Origin: Desulfosporosinus orientis DSM 765
Lineage (GTDB): Bacteria; Bacillota; Desulfitobacteriia; Desulfitobacteriales; Desulfitobacteriaceae
Direction of reading: 5' to 3'
Assembly: GCF_000235605.1 (NCBI RefSeq)
Contig: NC_016584.1
Coordinates: 3,274,001 to 3,338,000 of the forward strand
Length of the DNA stretch: 64,000 nt
In this document: piece by piece, positions 8,706 through 17,173 of the stretch
Layout: the number at the start of each line of letters is the position of its first letter
Numbering within the stretch: position 1 is the stretch's first letter
Translations under genes and position numbers: made by a program
The notes under the pieces: model-generated
What the model was told of the DNA's origin: nothing
Databases searched by the model: none
The model's input: the letters and a program-made list of their open reading frames with translations, nothing else

Positions 8706-9105
8706 ATGCGTAAAAAATGGCAACGACTATTCTGCACATGCTGGCTATCGGCTTGGCAAGCGTTTTAGGGTTTTTAGTACAAATGGCCTCCGCCACGACA
8801 TTGATTTAAAGACAGGATCTGTCGTTTGTAGGACGCAACATCTTAGTAGTGAATCATAGAAATATAAAAATTACAACTGTAGGAACTACCGGGGCGCAAA
8901 TGTTGGATAAGCCATATAATTACATATAGGAAATAATTGAATAAAAGGGTGAATCTGGTAATTAATCTATGTCCATTGATTTGATTGTGGCACATGAAAT
9001 TACCGTCATTACAACCAGCGGAAGTAAAACTGCGACATGTACGGCGACTGTCAACAAGTCAGTACCGATCATAATCTTTGTTGCGAACACAACAGATGCC
9101 TATAC
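8706..9105 (+). pseudogene. Relic of a secreted-protein gene, copy 2
   Basis: Homologous to 5284-5682 at about 95 percent. It has AAGGAAGGG upstream of ATG 8706, but a one-base deletion within the signal peptide (CATGC-TGGCT) breaks the frame; the in-frame TAA after T-L-I seen in copy 1 is kept. The later part gives ITVITTSGSKTATCTATVN, a Big_2-like ending, in a different frame. The shared stop shows that decay, or use as a non-coding leader, came before the duplication. Confidence 0.6.
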
Positions 9106-9159
9106 CTAATGCAGTGAGTCGAGCACAGCTACGTCATTGAATGAAGTGAGGAGGTAACA

Positions 9160-9192
9160 ATGTTCTGCAAGTGTGCTGATTTAAAAATTTGA
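9160..9192 (+). other. Ten-codon upstream ORF with strong RBS
   Basis: ATG 9160 is preceded by GTGAGGAGG and encodes MFCKCADLKI, ending 13 bases before the ATG of surface protein 2. It could be a translation-coupling leader or the residue of a deleted gene start. No counterpart precedes gene 1. Confidence 0.25.
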
Positions 9193-9205
9193 AAGAGGGA
9201 GTTTC

Positions 9206-12200
9206 ATGAGAATACTTAAAATTAGCAAAGTAAATACATTATTTATCGGCATAATGATGATGGCTATTTTATTGTGTTGTAGCAGTCAAGTACAAGCAGC
9301 ACAGGACGGAGATTATACTTACACTGTAACAGATGGCAAAGTCCAGATTACGGGGTACAAAGGGGCTGGAGGGGTTGTTACAATACCAAGTACATTAGGT
9401 GGATTTCCTGTAACAAGTATCGGCGACAGTGCTTTTAGGGATTGCAGTGGCTTAACTAGTATTAGCATTCCGCAAGGAGTAACAAGTATCGGCGATAATG
9501 CTTTTGCCGCTTGCAGAAGCTTAATTAGTATTAGCATACCGCAAGGAGTAACAAGTATCGGCGACTATGCTTTTTCCGCTTGCAGTGGCTTAACTAGTAT
9601 TAGCATTCCGCAAGGAGTAACAAGTATCGGCAGCGGTGCTTTTTCCACTTGCAGTGGCTTAACTAGTATTAGCATACCGCAAGGAGTAACAAGTATCGGC
9701 AGCAGTGCTTTTGGCGGTTGCAGTGGCTTAACTAGTATTAGCATTCCGCAAGGAGTAACAAGTATCGGCAGCGGTGCTTTTTCCGGTTGCAGTGGCTTAA
9801 CTAGTATTAGCATACCGCAAGGAGTAACAAGTATCGGCGGCAGTACTTTTTCCGGTTGCAGTGGCTTAACTAGTATTAGCATACCGCAAGGAGTAACAAG
9901 TATCGGCAGCTGGGCTTTTTATGGTTGCAGTGGCTTAACTAGTATTAGCATACCGCAAGGAGTAACAAGTATCGGCAGCGGTGCTTTTTCCGGTTGCAGT
10001 GGCTTAACTAGTATTAGCATACCGCAAGGAGTAACGAGTATCGGCGACTATGCTTTTGGCGATTGCAGTGGCTTAACTAGTATTAGTATTCCGCAAGGAG
10101 TAACAAGTATCGGCATCTGTGCTTTTTGGGATTGCAGTGGCTTAACTAGTATTAGCATACCGCAAGGAGTAACAAGTATCGGCAGCGGTGCTTTTTACGA
10201 TTGCAGTGGCTTAACTAGTATTAGCATTCCGCAAGGAGTAACAAGTATCGGCGACTATGCTTTTTCCGGTTGCAGTGGCTTAACTAGTATTAGCATTCCG
10301 CAAGGAGTAATAAGTATCGGCGACTATGCTTTTTCCACTTGCAGTGGCTTAACTAGTATTAGCATACCGCAAGGAGTAACAAGTATCGGCAGCAGTGCTT
10401 TTGGCGGTTGCAGTGGCTTAACTAGTATTAGCATTCCGCAAGGAGTAACAAGTATCGGCAGCGGTGCTTTTTCCGGTTGCAGTGGCTTAACTAGTATTAG
10501 CATACCGCAAGGAGTAACAAGTATCGGCGGCAGTACTTTTTCCGGTTGCAGTGGCTTAACTAGTATTAGCATACCGCAAGGAGTAACAAGTATCGGCAGC
10601 TGGGCTTTTTATGGTTGCAGTGGCTTAACTAGTATTAGCATACCGCAAGGAGTAACAAGTATCGGCAGCGGTGCTTTTTCCGGTTGCAGTGGCTTAACTA
10701 GTATTAGCATACCGCAAGGAGTAACGAGTATCGGCGACTATGCTTTTGGCGATTGCAGTGGCTTAACTAGTATTAGTATTCCGCAAGGAGTAACAAGTAT
10801 CGGCATCTGTGCTTTTTGGGATTGCAGTGGCTTAACTAGTATTAGCATACCGCAAGGAGTAACAAGTATCGGCAGCGGTGCTTTTTACGATTGCAGTGGC
10901 TTAACTAGTATTAGCATTCCGCAAGGAGTAACAAGTATCGGCGGCAGTGCTTTTTCCGGTTGCAGTGGCTTAACTAGTATTAGCATTCCGCAAGGAGTAA
11001 TAAGTATCGGCGACTATGCTTTTTCCGGTTGCACAGGTTTAACAAGTATTAGCATTCCGCAAGGAGTAACAAGAATTGGCGACTGGGCTTTTTCCGGTTG
11101 CAGTGGTTTAACAAGTATTAGCATTCCGCAAGGAGTAACAAGTATCGGCGATCATGCTTTTTCCAGTTGCTATCGTTTAACAAGTATTAGCATTCCGCAA
11201 GAAGTAACAAGTATCGGCGACTATGCTTTTTCCGGTTGCACAGGTTTAACAAGTATTAGCATTCCGCAAAGAGTAACAAGTATCGGCGAGGGGGCTTTTT
11301 CCTTTTGCACAGGCTTAACTACTATTACAGTAGCTGTTGATAATTTGAAATACGAAAGTATAGACGGTGTGCTTTATAACAAAGCAGGGACTATTTTAAT
11401 AGCGTGTCCTGGAGGCTTAACTACTATTAGCCTACCGCAAGGAGTAACAAATATCGGCAACAGTGCTTTTTCCGGTTGCAGTGGCTTAACTAGTATTAGC
11501 TTTAACTCGGCAACAACAACAATATTTGATAGTGCATACACAATTCCAGTCGCAACAAAGATTATAGGCTATGACCCATCTACCGCAAAAACATACGCCA
11601 CAAAATATAACCGGACATTTGAAGATATAGCCGCACCGATAACTGTATCAGGAGTAAGCTTAAATAAAAATGTTACAACCATAAACGTAGGTGCTAATGA
11701 AACTTTAAGTGCCACTATCACACCGACCAATGCTACTAATAAAAATGTCTCTTGGAATTCGAGCGATCCAGCCATAGCAACGGTAGACTCAAACGGCAAA
11801 GTAGTAGGTGTCAGTGCAGGGGCATCAGTTATTACCGTAACAACGGTGGATGGAAGAAAGACAGCCACTTGTACAGTAACAGTAATTAACTCAGATGCAA
11901 GCGGAGGTTCGTCACATACGGCAACTCTTGATCAAATCGTAACTGAAATTATGTCCTTCCGTGGCTATCTTAATCCGAGTGAAAAAGCTTCCCTTAATGA
12001 AGCCAGATCAAACCTCTTGACTGCAGTGCAAGATGGGACTTTAAGCAGTGCCGCCGATAGACTTTTGACGGATCAAGTCGTTGCAAAATTTCAAGCAAAA
12101 GGTGTTACGAGAGCTGATGCAAAAGCGGCAATCATCAAGTCCCTCCAAGGTTTTCAAGCAATCCACTATTCTGATGACAACGCTACTATAGAAAGAGCAC

Positions 12201-12889
12201 TCGTAAAGTTTAAAACCGAGAATGGGAAAACATTTAGAACGCTTTTCGGAGATGACTTTAAAGAAGAATTATTCTATGGTTTCATGATGGCTACGCAAGA
12301 TGAGCTCCAAAAAGAGATCAAAAAAGAAATTAAAAAAAATCCATCTGCTTTATTAGGCCTTGTAGGGGGTTCTAGTACAGAAATCAAGGATAAATTAGTT
12401 GAATGGCTGAAAACAGCCTTGCACAATGTTGCAGATCCTGCGAATAGTAAGTACCACGTCTTTGATCAAAAGCTCGCAGATATTGGCTGGAATATAGATT
12501 TACTTGTTGAAACGCAACGTAAAGTAGGGGCGGTTATTGATCCATCGAATGCCGCTGAAAAAGCCGTGGCAATGTCTGTTATCCGCTCTCAAATCCAATG
12601 CAAAATCAACGGAATTATCTGCGATCCGTTAACCCCTCTGACATTAAAAAAAGATGATAATAAACTTAAACTTGTTCTTTCTGTCAAAGGGATAGATACT
12701 GGTGGATTTAAACTTGCAGGCCTGCTTGCTTGGAAGACCGATAATTCGGCGATTGCAACTATTGCTGAGGATGGCTCTTCAATTAAAGCCGGTACTGCAA
12801 AAGGTACAACAGTCATTACTGCTTATAGGATGAATGATTCACAAGTAGAAGCGAACGAATTAATTAGGATCACGGTAGCTGTAAATTAA
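9206..12889 (+). CDS. BspA-like leucine-rich repeat surface protein 2
   Basis: A 1,227-residue secreted protein starting at ATG behind GAAAGAGGGAG. It has a signal peptide (about 1-32, ending VQA), then about 29 LRR_5/BspA units of exactly 23 residues (consensus SGLTSISIPQGVTSIGxxAF.C, about 65-770). The run is interrupted near residue 720 by an insert (VAVDNLKYESIDGVLYNKAG) typical of BspA proteins. A Big_2 domain and the same helical C-terminal module as surface protein 1 follow (about 808-1227). The Flg_new and Big_3 domains of protein 1 are absent. The repeats are extremely uniform at DNA level and include a recent 690-bp duplication. Probably cell-surface or extracellular, with repeat number likely to vary between strains. 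Confidence 0.88.
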   Translation: MRILKISKVNTLFIGIMMMAILLCCSSQVQAAQDGDYTYTVTDGKVQITGYKGAGGVVTIPSTLGGFPVTSIGDSAFRDCSGLTSISIPQGVTSIGDNAFAACRSLISISIPQGVTSIGDYAFSACSGLTSISIPQGVTSIGSGAFSTCSGLTSISIPQGVTSIGSSAFGGCSGLTSISIPQGVTSIGSGAFSGCSGLTSISIPQGVTSIGGSTFSGCSGLTSISIPQGVTSIGSWAFYGCSGLTSISIPQGVTSIGSGAFSGCSGLTSISIPQGVTSIGDYAFGDCSGLTSISIPQGVTSIGICAFWDCSGLTSISIPQGVTSIGSGAFYDCSGLTSISIPQGVTSIGDYAFSGCSGLTSISIPQGVISIGDYAFSTCSGLTSISIPQGVTSIGSSAFGGCSGLTSISIPQGVTSIGSGAFSGCSGLTSISIPQGVTSIGGSTFSGCSGLTSISIPQGVTSIGSWAFYGCSGLTSISIPQGVTSIGSGAFSGCSGLTSISIPQGVTSIGDYAFGDCSGLTSISIPQGVTSIGICAFWDCSGLTSISIPQGVTSIGSGAFYDCSGLTSISIPQGVTSIGGSAFSGCSGLTSISIPQGVISIGDYAFSGCTGLTSISIPQGVTRIGDWAFSGCSGLTSISIPQGVTSIGDHAFSSCYRLTSISIPQEVTSIGDYAFSGCTGLTSISIPQRVTSIGEGAFSFCTGLTTITVAVDNLKYESIDGVLYNKAGTILIACPGGLTTISLPQGVTNIGNSAFSGCSGLTSISFNSATTTIFDSAYTIPVATKIIGYDPSTAKTYATKYNRTFEDIAAPITVSGVSLNKNVTTINVGANETLSATITPTNATNKNVSWNSSDPAIATVDSNGKVVGVSAGASVITVTTVDGRKTATCTVTVINSDASGGSSHTATLDQIVTEIMSFRGYLNPSEKASLNEARSNLLTAVQDGTLSSAADRLLTDQVVAKFQAKGVTRADAKAAIIKSLQGFQAIHYSDDNATIERALVKFKTENGKTFRTLFGDDFKEELFYGFMMATQDELQKEIKKEIKKNPSALLGLVGGSSTEIKDKLVEWLKTALHNVADPANSKYHVFDQKLADIGWNIDLLVETQRKVGAVIDPSNAAEKAVAMSVIRSQIQCKINGIICDPLTPLTLKKDDNKLKLVLSVKGIDTGGFKLAGLLAWKTDNSAIATIAEDGSSIKAGTAKGTTVITAYRMNDSQVEANELIRITVAVN
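9641..11020 (+). repeat. 690-bp tandem duplication inside the LRR array
   Basis: Ten 69-bp units (9641-10330) are repeated at 10331-11020 with the same order of variable residues. For example, the unit AGCAGTGCTTTTGGCGG occurs at 9701 and again at 10391, exactly 690 apart. The main difference noticed is in one unit (GACTAT versus GGCAGT near 10252/10942). Confidence 0.9.
11628..12889 (+). repeat. Near-identical C-terminal cassette, copy 2
   Basis: Gapless match to 7267-8528. The five differences noted are one near 12338 (Tyr to Asn), one near 12790, one near 12813 and two near 12875. Confidence 0.9.
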
Positions 12890-12954
12890 TTGGCTTTTGC
12901 TCAACGCGAGGTTACTACACTCGCTAGTTGCGAGAGAAGACATATCGGATTATA

Positions 12955-12990
12955 CAGAGAGTTGGGGTTTCCAGCTCTCTGTTTTTTTTG
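12955..12990 (+). terminator. Terminator of surface protein gene 2
   Basis: CAGAGAG (12955-12961) pairs with CTCTCTG (12975-12981), followed by eight T. Confidence 0.82.
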
Positions 12991-13179
12991 CAACGCCGGG
13001 GGGAAACATGAATGTAATAACCCGACGTCGCAAACCTTCAAAACGTTAAAAGAAATTAGCCGGAAAGCAGCACCGTCCTGATGCCGATTGTGCAAATAGA
13101 TTTAAAGATTCAAGTTCCAATAAGGCTAATAATTGGAAGCTTCCAAATCCCAATTCGAAACATAGCGCAGGAGGTACTT

Positions 13180-13425
13180 ATGGAACCAAGAAAACCAGTG
13201 ATCGGCGGCAAGTACTGCCATTTTAAGAATAAAATGTACCAACTGCTGGCGGTTGCCACCCACAGCGAAAGTAATGAAAAATATATCGTTTACCAAGCGC
13301 TGTATGGGGATTTCAGGGTATATATACGTCCATATGACATGTTTTTGAGCGAAGTAGACCATGTGAAATACCCAGAGATTAAGCAAAAATATCGTTTTGA
13401 GCTGATGCAGGAGCTGGAGCGCTGA
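13180..13425 (+). CDS. DUF1653 domain protein
   Basis: An 81-residue protein that is essentially one DUF1653 domain: G-G-K-Y-C-H-F-K near the start, then [33 protein letters not shown] and a C-terminal RF. The family is widespread in bacteria and has no established function. ATG 13180 is chosen over the upstream in-frame ATG at 13081 because CGCAGGAGG precedes it and homology begins there. The two short ORFs that follow may be degenerate remains of a former operon. Confidence 0.82.
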   Translation: MEPRKPVIGGKYCHFKNKMYQLLAVATHSESNEKYIVYQALYGDFRVYIRPYDMFLSEVDHVKYPEIKQKYRFELMQELER

Positions 13426-13426
13426 T

Positions 13427-13720
13427 GATGGAATTCGCACTGGACAAAAAAATATTGCTGGGCAGAGAACAGTTGGGATCACCGGATTAGCCGGAGGAGC
13501 CACTGATGATCTTGCAGTCGGGTAAAGACATCGTGCAGCAGATGTCGGAAATCCGTGAAATGCTGTTGCCACGTATCGAAGTGGGGAAGTGCCAGCCGTT
13601 TCTAATTACTTGATTCGGACCCATCGACTAAAACAGGACTTTGCACCATGGTATCTGGAAGGCTCGGGCGGATTTTTGCAGGGAAAGCAGATTACATGGG
13701 GAAGAAGTAATGCTTTTTTA
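13427..13720 (+). pseudogene. Short degenerate coding remnants after DUF1653
   Basis: Two short ORFs follow in quick order: a 20-codon one overlapping the DUF1653 stop (TGATG), and 13506-13613, 35 codons behind a good GGAGGAG. Protein-like text then continues in another frame (about 13611-13735, FAPWYLEGSGGFLQGKQITW). This looks like one or two genes broken by stops and shifts. The family is not recognised. Confidence 0.35.
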
Positions 13721-13725
13721 GGTTC

Positions 13726-14550
13726 TTGCTGCACTAGGAGATGATAAACCATAACAATACAATGTAAGTAACTCTTCATTAAAAAGATATTTAACGCATA
13801 GTTGATAGTGCGAGTGGTCAGGTCACTATTTCTAACAAGTTAATTCATGGCTCAATAGTATTAATAAATGCAATTCATTTAATCAAACATCAATCGAATC
13901 GTGTTGAGTCCTGAATTAAGCACCTGTAAACCAGACTCATATTTATAGAACATATTCAAGGCTTTATATTAGCTCCTGTGGCCATAGTTACTCGGATTAG
14001 TCCAATTGTACTTGGCATTAGTTTCTAAAGCCTTACAGAGCATTCTAGAGGCTGTTTTTTAGTTGCTTTTATCGTAAACCTTATAAAAGGGTTTACTGGG
14101 TTTAGTAAATTCCAAACTCGATGATTAACCTGGCAGATGAATCAGTTAGAGTTATCAATTAAATTTGTCCAAAATGTTAAATATGAATTCTCGTAATAGA
14201 TTAAACACTGATAGCCTGAAAAATTGCTGATACGGACAAGTTGGTTAATAATTCCACATCGAGCTTTTCAGGCTATTAAATAGTATTACCCCCTTCGATA
14301 AAATACACTCTACTTTACATAATATCTATTATCGGACCCAAATACAATTTGCTATCAGCCAATTATTATTAATGAGAGCGACGACAAAAATTATTTGGAC
14401 TTTTTAATAGAAAAACCAGACCGTTCAAAAAAGACGATATGGCTCAATATATTCCGACTCACTTCGAAACCGTAAAAGAACATACACTCTCTCAAAACCG
14501 GCTTTATACCAAGACTTCGACTCAACCCCCTATATAGTTCTATCACGATC
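13726..14550. other. Gene-poor stretch with relics
   Basis: No intact gene. On the minus strand, 14043 to 13879 reads LCKALETNAKYNWTNPSNYG and, after one in-frame TAA, YKALNMFYKYESGLQVLNSG to a final TAA; further upstream the frame has more TAA stops. This looks like a decayed gene of unknown family. A perfect 12-bp inverted repeat lies at 14211-14276. The rest shows nothing I can support. Confidence 0.35.
14211..14276. repeat. Inverted repeat, 12-bp arms
   Basis: ATAGCCTGAAAA (14211-14222) and TTTTCAGGCTAT (14265-14276) are perfect complements 42 bases apart. This could be a small RNA fold, a miniature insertion or an IS scar. Confidence 0.5.
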
Positions 14551-16134
14551 TCAACGCACTCTATTATCGGTTACCGGAAAATAAACATAAAATGCTGTCC
14601 CTTTATCGTCTGATTCGACCTCAATCTTGGCATTGTGTGATTCAGCGATCCTATAGGTTGTTGCTAAGCCTAGACCGGTTCCATTATCTTTGGTTGTAAA
14701 AAAAGGTGTACCTATCTTGTCGATAATTTCCTGGGGTATACCGCAACCTTGATCCTGAACCTTCAAGATTACTTTGTTATCTTCATTCAAATATGTTTCA
14801 ATTGTTAACAACCCATTCTCTTTCATTGATTCCATGGCATTTCTGGTTAAATTTAATATCATTTGAGATATTTCATTTTCATCTATAATAATATTGGGCA
14901 GTTCCGCTTGTCTGAAGTTTATTTGTTTGTTTTGGGTAAATACATCGGCTTCAATTAAAGGATATAATTTTTGAATTATGTCATTTAAATTTCTATTTTC
15001 CGGCTTATTGGGCTTTGTTTTTGCAAGAGTTAAGAATTCCGTAATTATAGCATTTGCTCTATCTATCTCATCAATCATTAACTCCATTTGATTTTGGAAT
15101 TCTTGAAATTCCTGTTTATTTTTAAGTAATTGGAGATATCCACGTACTGTTGTCATTGGATTCCTAACTTCATGAGCAATTCCAGCTGCCATTTCACCAA
15201 TAATATTTAGTCGATCTAAACGTTGCATTTCTTTTTCAAAACGTTTTTTCTCAGTAATATCTATATCCATACTAATAAATTCTCTTTTCCCATCTGGTAA
15301 ATTAATTGGAAATATTGTTGAGGATATTATTTTCTCAACACCATTTTCATTTTGAAAAATCCATTCTTTATCTTTAATGATTTTCTCTTTATTATTACTC
15401 TTTAAATCTTTCCAACAATCAAAACTTATTTTTTTATCAGAGATCATTATTTGATTTAAATTTTCCTCAATTTTTTTATTATATTTACAACCAAACATAC
15501 TTTTAGATGCATTGTTAAAATATTGTATTCTACCATCAAAGTCATAACTTTGAATAGCCATATAAGTAGTATTATTAATGATAGTCTTCAGTCTTTCTTC
15601 ACTTTTAGCTTCTATCAGTTTAAGATAAGCCAGACCATTCTTTGCCATAGTTTCAATAAGTTGTCGGATATTAAACATAATTTTATCTAATTCTTTTTTC
15701 GAATATATTGGCACTTTAGCCAGTGCTTTTAAGTATTCTTCTTCATTGAATCCGTATTTTTTAGCCTGCATTCGAAATTGTTCTTTGTCTGGCTCTTCAA
15801 AAAAAAATTGTCCGTGATAAGCCGTGGCTATATGTTCCCCTTCAATAATAATTGGAGCTGCAGCATCAATTAATCCGTTTGCACATCTATAACAAATATA
15901 TGGTTCATTACAATTAAGGTAATTTTTTATATATCTGTCACTTTGTTTACATAAAAGTGCAGTTTCACTATTTAATCTATGATAGTTTACACAGATCTCT
16001 TGCCAGCCAAAAGATACCAAAATATTACTATTGTTATCAAGTATGGCTAAAACAGGGTTTGAAATCGAAAATAAACTATTCAAAAAATTCTGAAGGTCAG
16101 AGACGTTTACTAATTCAGAAAAACAATATTTCAT
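14551..16134 (-). CDS. Sensor histidine kinase with PocR and PAS domains
   Basis: A 527-residue kinase. The N-terminal third (about 1-175) is a PocR ligand-sensing domain with its cysteine set (C62, C75, C81, C84) and GLIDAAAPIIIEGEHIAT. A PAS domain (about 180-295) follows, then a HisKA H-box with phospho-acceptor H321 (GIAHEVRNPMTTVRGYLQLL). The ATPase domain has N box NAMESM, G1 DQGCGIP, FFTTK and GTGLGLA. No membrane segment is seen, so it is cytoplasmic. ATG 16134 is preferred to 16182 because GGAGATG precedes it and PocR homology starts there. No response regulator is adjacent. PocR domains are thought to bind small hydrocarbon-like ligands; the ligand here is unknown. Confidence 0.88.
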   Translation of the reverse strand: MKYCFSELVNVSDLQNFLNSLFSISNPVLAILDNNSNILVSFGWQEICVNYHRLNSETALLCKQSDRYIKNYLNCNEPYICYRCANGLIDAAAPIIIEGEHIATAYHGQFFFEEPDKEQFRMQAKKYGFNEEEYLKALAKVPIYSKKELDKIMFNIRQLIETMAKNGLAYLKLIEAKSEERLKTIINNTTYMAIQSYDFDGRIQYFNNASKSMFGCKYNKKIEENLNQIMISDKKISFDCWKDLKSNNKEKIIKDKEWIFQNENGVEKIISSTIFPINLPDGKREFISMDIDITEKKRFEKEMQRLDRLNIIGEMAAGIAHEVRNPMTTVRGYLQLLKNKQEFQEFQNQMELMIDEIDRANAIITEFLTLAKTKPNKPENRNLNDIIQKLYPLIEADVFTQNKQINFRQAELPNIIIDENEISQMILNLTRNAMESMKENGLLTIETYLNEDNKVILKVQDQGCGIPQEIIDKIGTPFFTTKDNGTGLGLATTYRIAESHNAKIEVESDDKGTAFYVYFPVTDNRVR

Positions 16135-16197
16135 ACGCTTACATCTCCAATAATACTCAAATATACTAAATATGTTCTGCATATTTCATGAATATTC

Positions 16198-16615
16198 CTT
16201 CCAATTAAAGGAGCTAATTATTTTATTCTTCTCTTCAAATCAAAAACATTTATGATTTTAGGACTTCTTGTCGCTGCTGGCGGGATAATTATTTCTCCAT
16301 TCTTAAGTAGCCTTCTAATCTTCTTGCCATTAACTGTAGCGAGTTTGGGAATGGGTGTTTTTTATCTCGCATCAATGGGCTTCTTAAATGAAATCGTACC
16401 CAACTCTTTATAAAGGTACTATTTCAGGGGCATATTATCTCTTTTGGGGTATCGGGATGTTTTTGAGCCCCCCAATAATAACTAAGATTGCTGCATACGT
16501 CAGTTTTCAGGCATCAATGACCGGTTATTCGTTTATTATGCTGCTAGTGGCTTCCGGGATGATGAAACTATTCGGCTGGAATATAACCGACAGTCAAGCG
16601 AAAATTTCAAACTAA
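16198..16615 (+). pseudogene. MFS transporter C-terminal remnant, frameshifted
   Basis: One frame from about 16198 reads KGANYFILLFKSKTFMILGL and hydrophobic helices as far as NEIVPNSL, stopping near 16411. A second frame picks up at once (LYKGTISGAYYLFWGIGMFL) to TAA at 16613-16615, giving the last two or three transmembrane helices of a major facilitator permease. The N-terminal part is absent: the region upstream belongs to the divergent kinase gene. It is non-functional. A terminator follows at 16628. Confidence 0.7.
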
Positions 16616-16627
16616 TAGATTAAAAAT

Positions 16628-16664
16628 GGCGTCTATTCCTTTTAGAAATAGACGCCTCATTTTT
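16628..16664. terminator. Bidirectional terminator
   Basis: GGCGTCTATT (16628-16637) / AATAGACGCC (16647-16656), flanked by AAAAAT on the left and CATTTTT on the right. It can serve the MFS relic on the plus strand and the 70-aa gene on the minus strand. Confidence 0.8.
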
Positions 16665-16699
16665 CATCTGTTTACTTCTGAGTAAGAATAATTTTATTT

Positions 16700-16912
16700 T
16701 TAACAATGATCAATAAACTGATAATCCGGCCAATTGATTTGATAATATGATTTTGCAAGTTTTGGATCACTAAAACTTAGCCATCCACCATCTCGTTTCA
16801 AATCACCTATTCCTTTATACAGGGTCTCCCTCTTTTCTTGTAAGTAGGAACAACTGCCGTTCATGTGTAAGGTACACTTTTTAGTTGGTTGATCAACATC
16901 GAGCCAAACCAT
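16700..16912 (-). CDS. Conserved-looking small protein, function unknown
   Basis: A 70-residue protein beginning MVWLDVDQPTKKCTLH, with several Trp, Tyr and Lys residues and GIGDLKRDGGWLSF in its middle. An AGAAGGGGG ribosome-binding site precedes the ATG, and a bidirectional terminator lies after the stop. No domain is recognised. The mixture of short beta-prone segments suggests a small compact fold. It appears to be a single-gene transcript downstream of the hydrolase/ligase pair. Confidence 0.6.
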   Translation of the reverse strand: MVWLDVDQPTKKCTLHMNGSCSYLQEKRETLYKGIGDLKRDGGWLSFSDPKLAKSYYQINWPDYQFIDHC

Positions 16913-17173
16913 AATCAGTTCCCCCTTCTTCCCATGACTGTATTAAGGCTAAGTTTTAAGATGAAAGAGTCAGTCAATATTTAATTTTCTCATCCCAATC
17001 ATTCTTCATTCGCTCCAAGATTCCTCTATAGAAACTAAGAAAAATTGAAGGAGTTTGGTAAGGCTCATTTATTTTACCTTCGATCTCCTGAAATTGGAAC
17101 ATATTCTAAATCCCATTCGAAATTAAAACGTTCTCTCCACTTTGCCGGTGAAAAGAGAACGTTTAGTATATGC

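Noticed and set aside
9440-11320. Regular 69-bp repeats that could suggest a CRISPR-like or satellite array
   Set aside because: The period is exactly 23 codons and encodes LRR_5 repeats in one long open frame; there are no spacers and no cas genes.
12890-13081. 63-residue plus frame after surface protein 2
   Set aside because: It begins directly at the previous stop and reads through the terminator hairpin; no RBS.
13126-13572. 148-residue minus-strand frame
   Set aside because: Antisense to the DUF1653 gene, which has a recognised domain and RBS.
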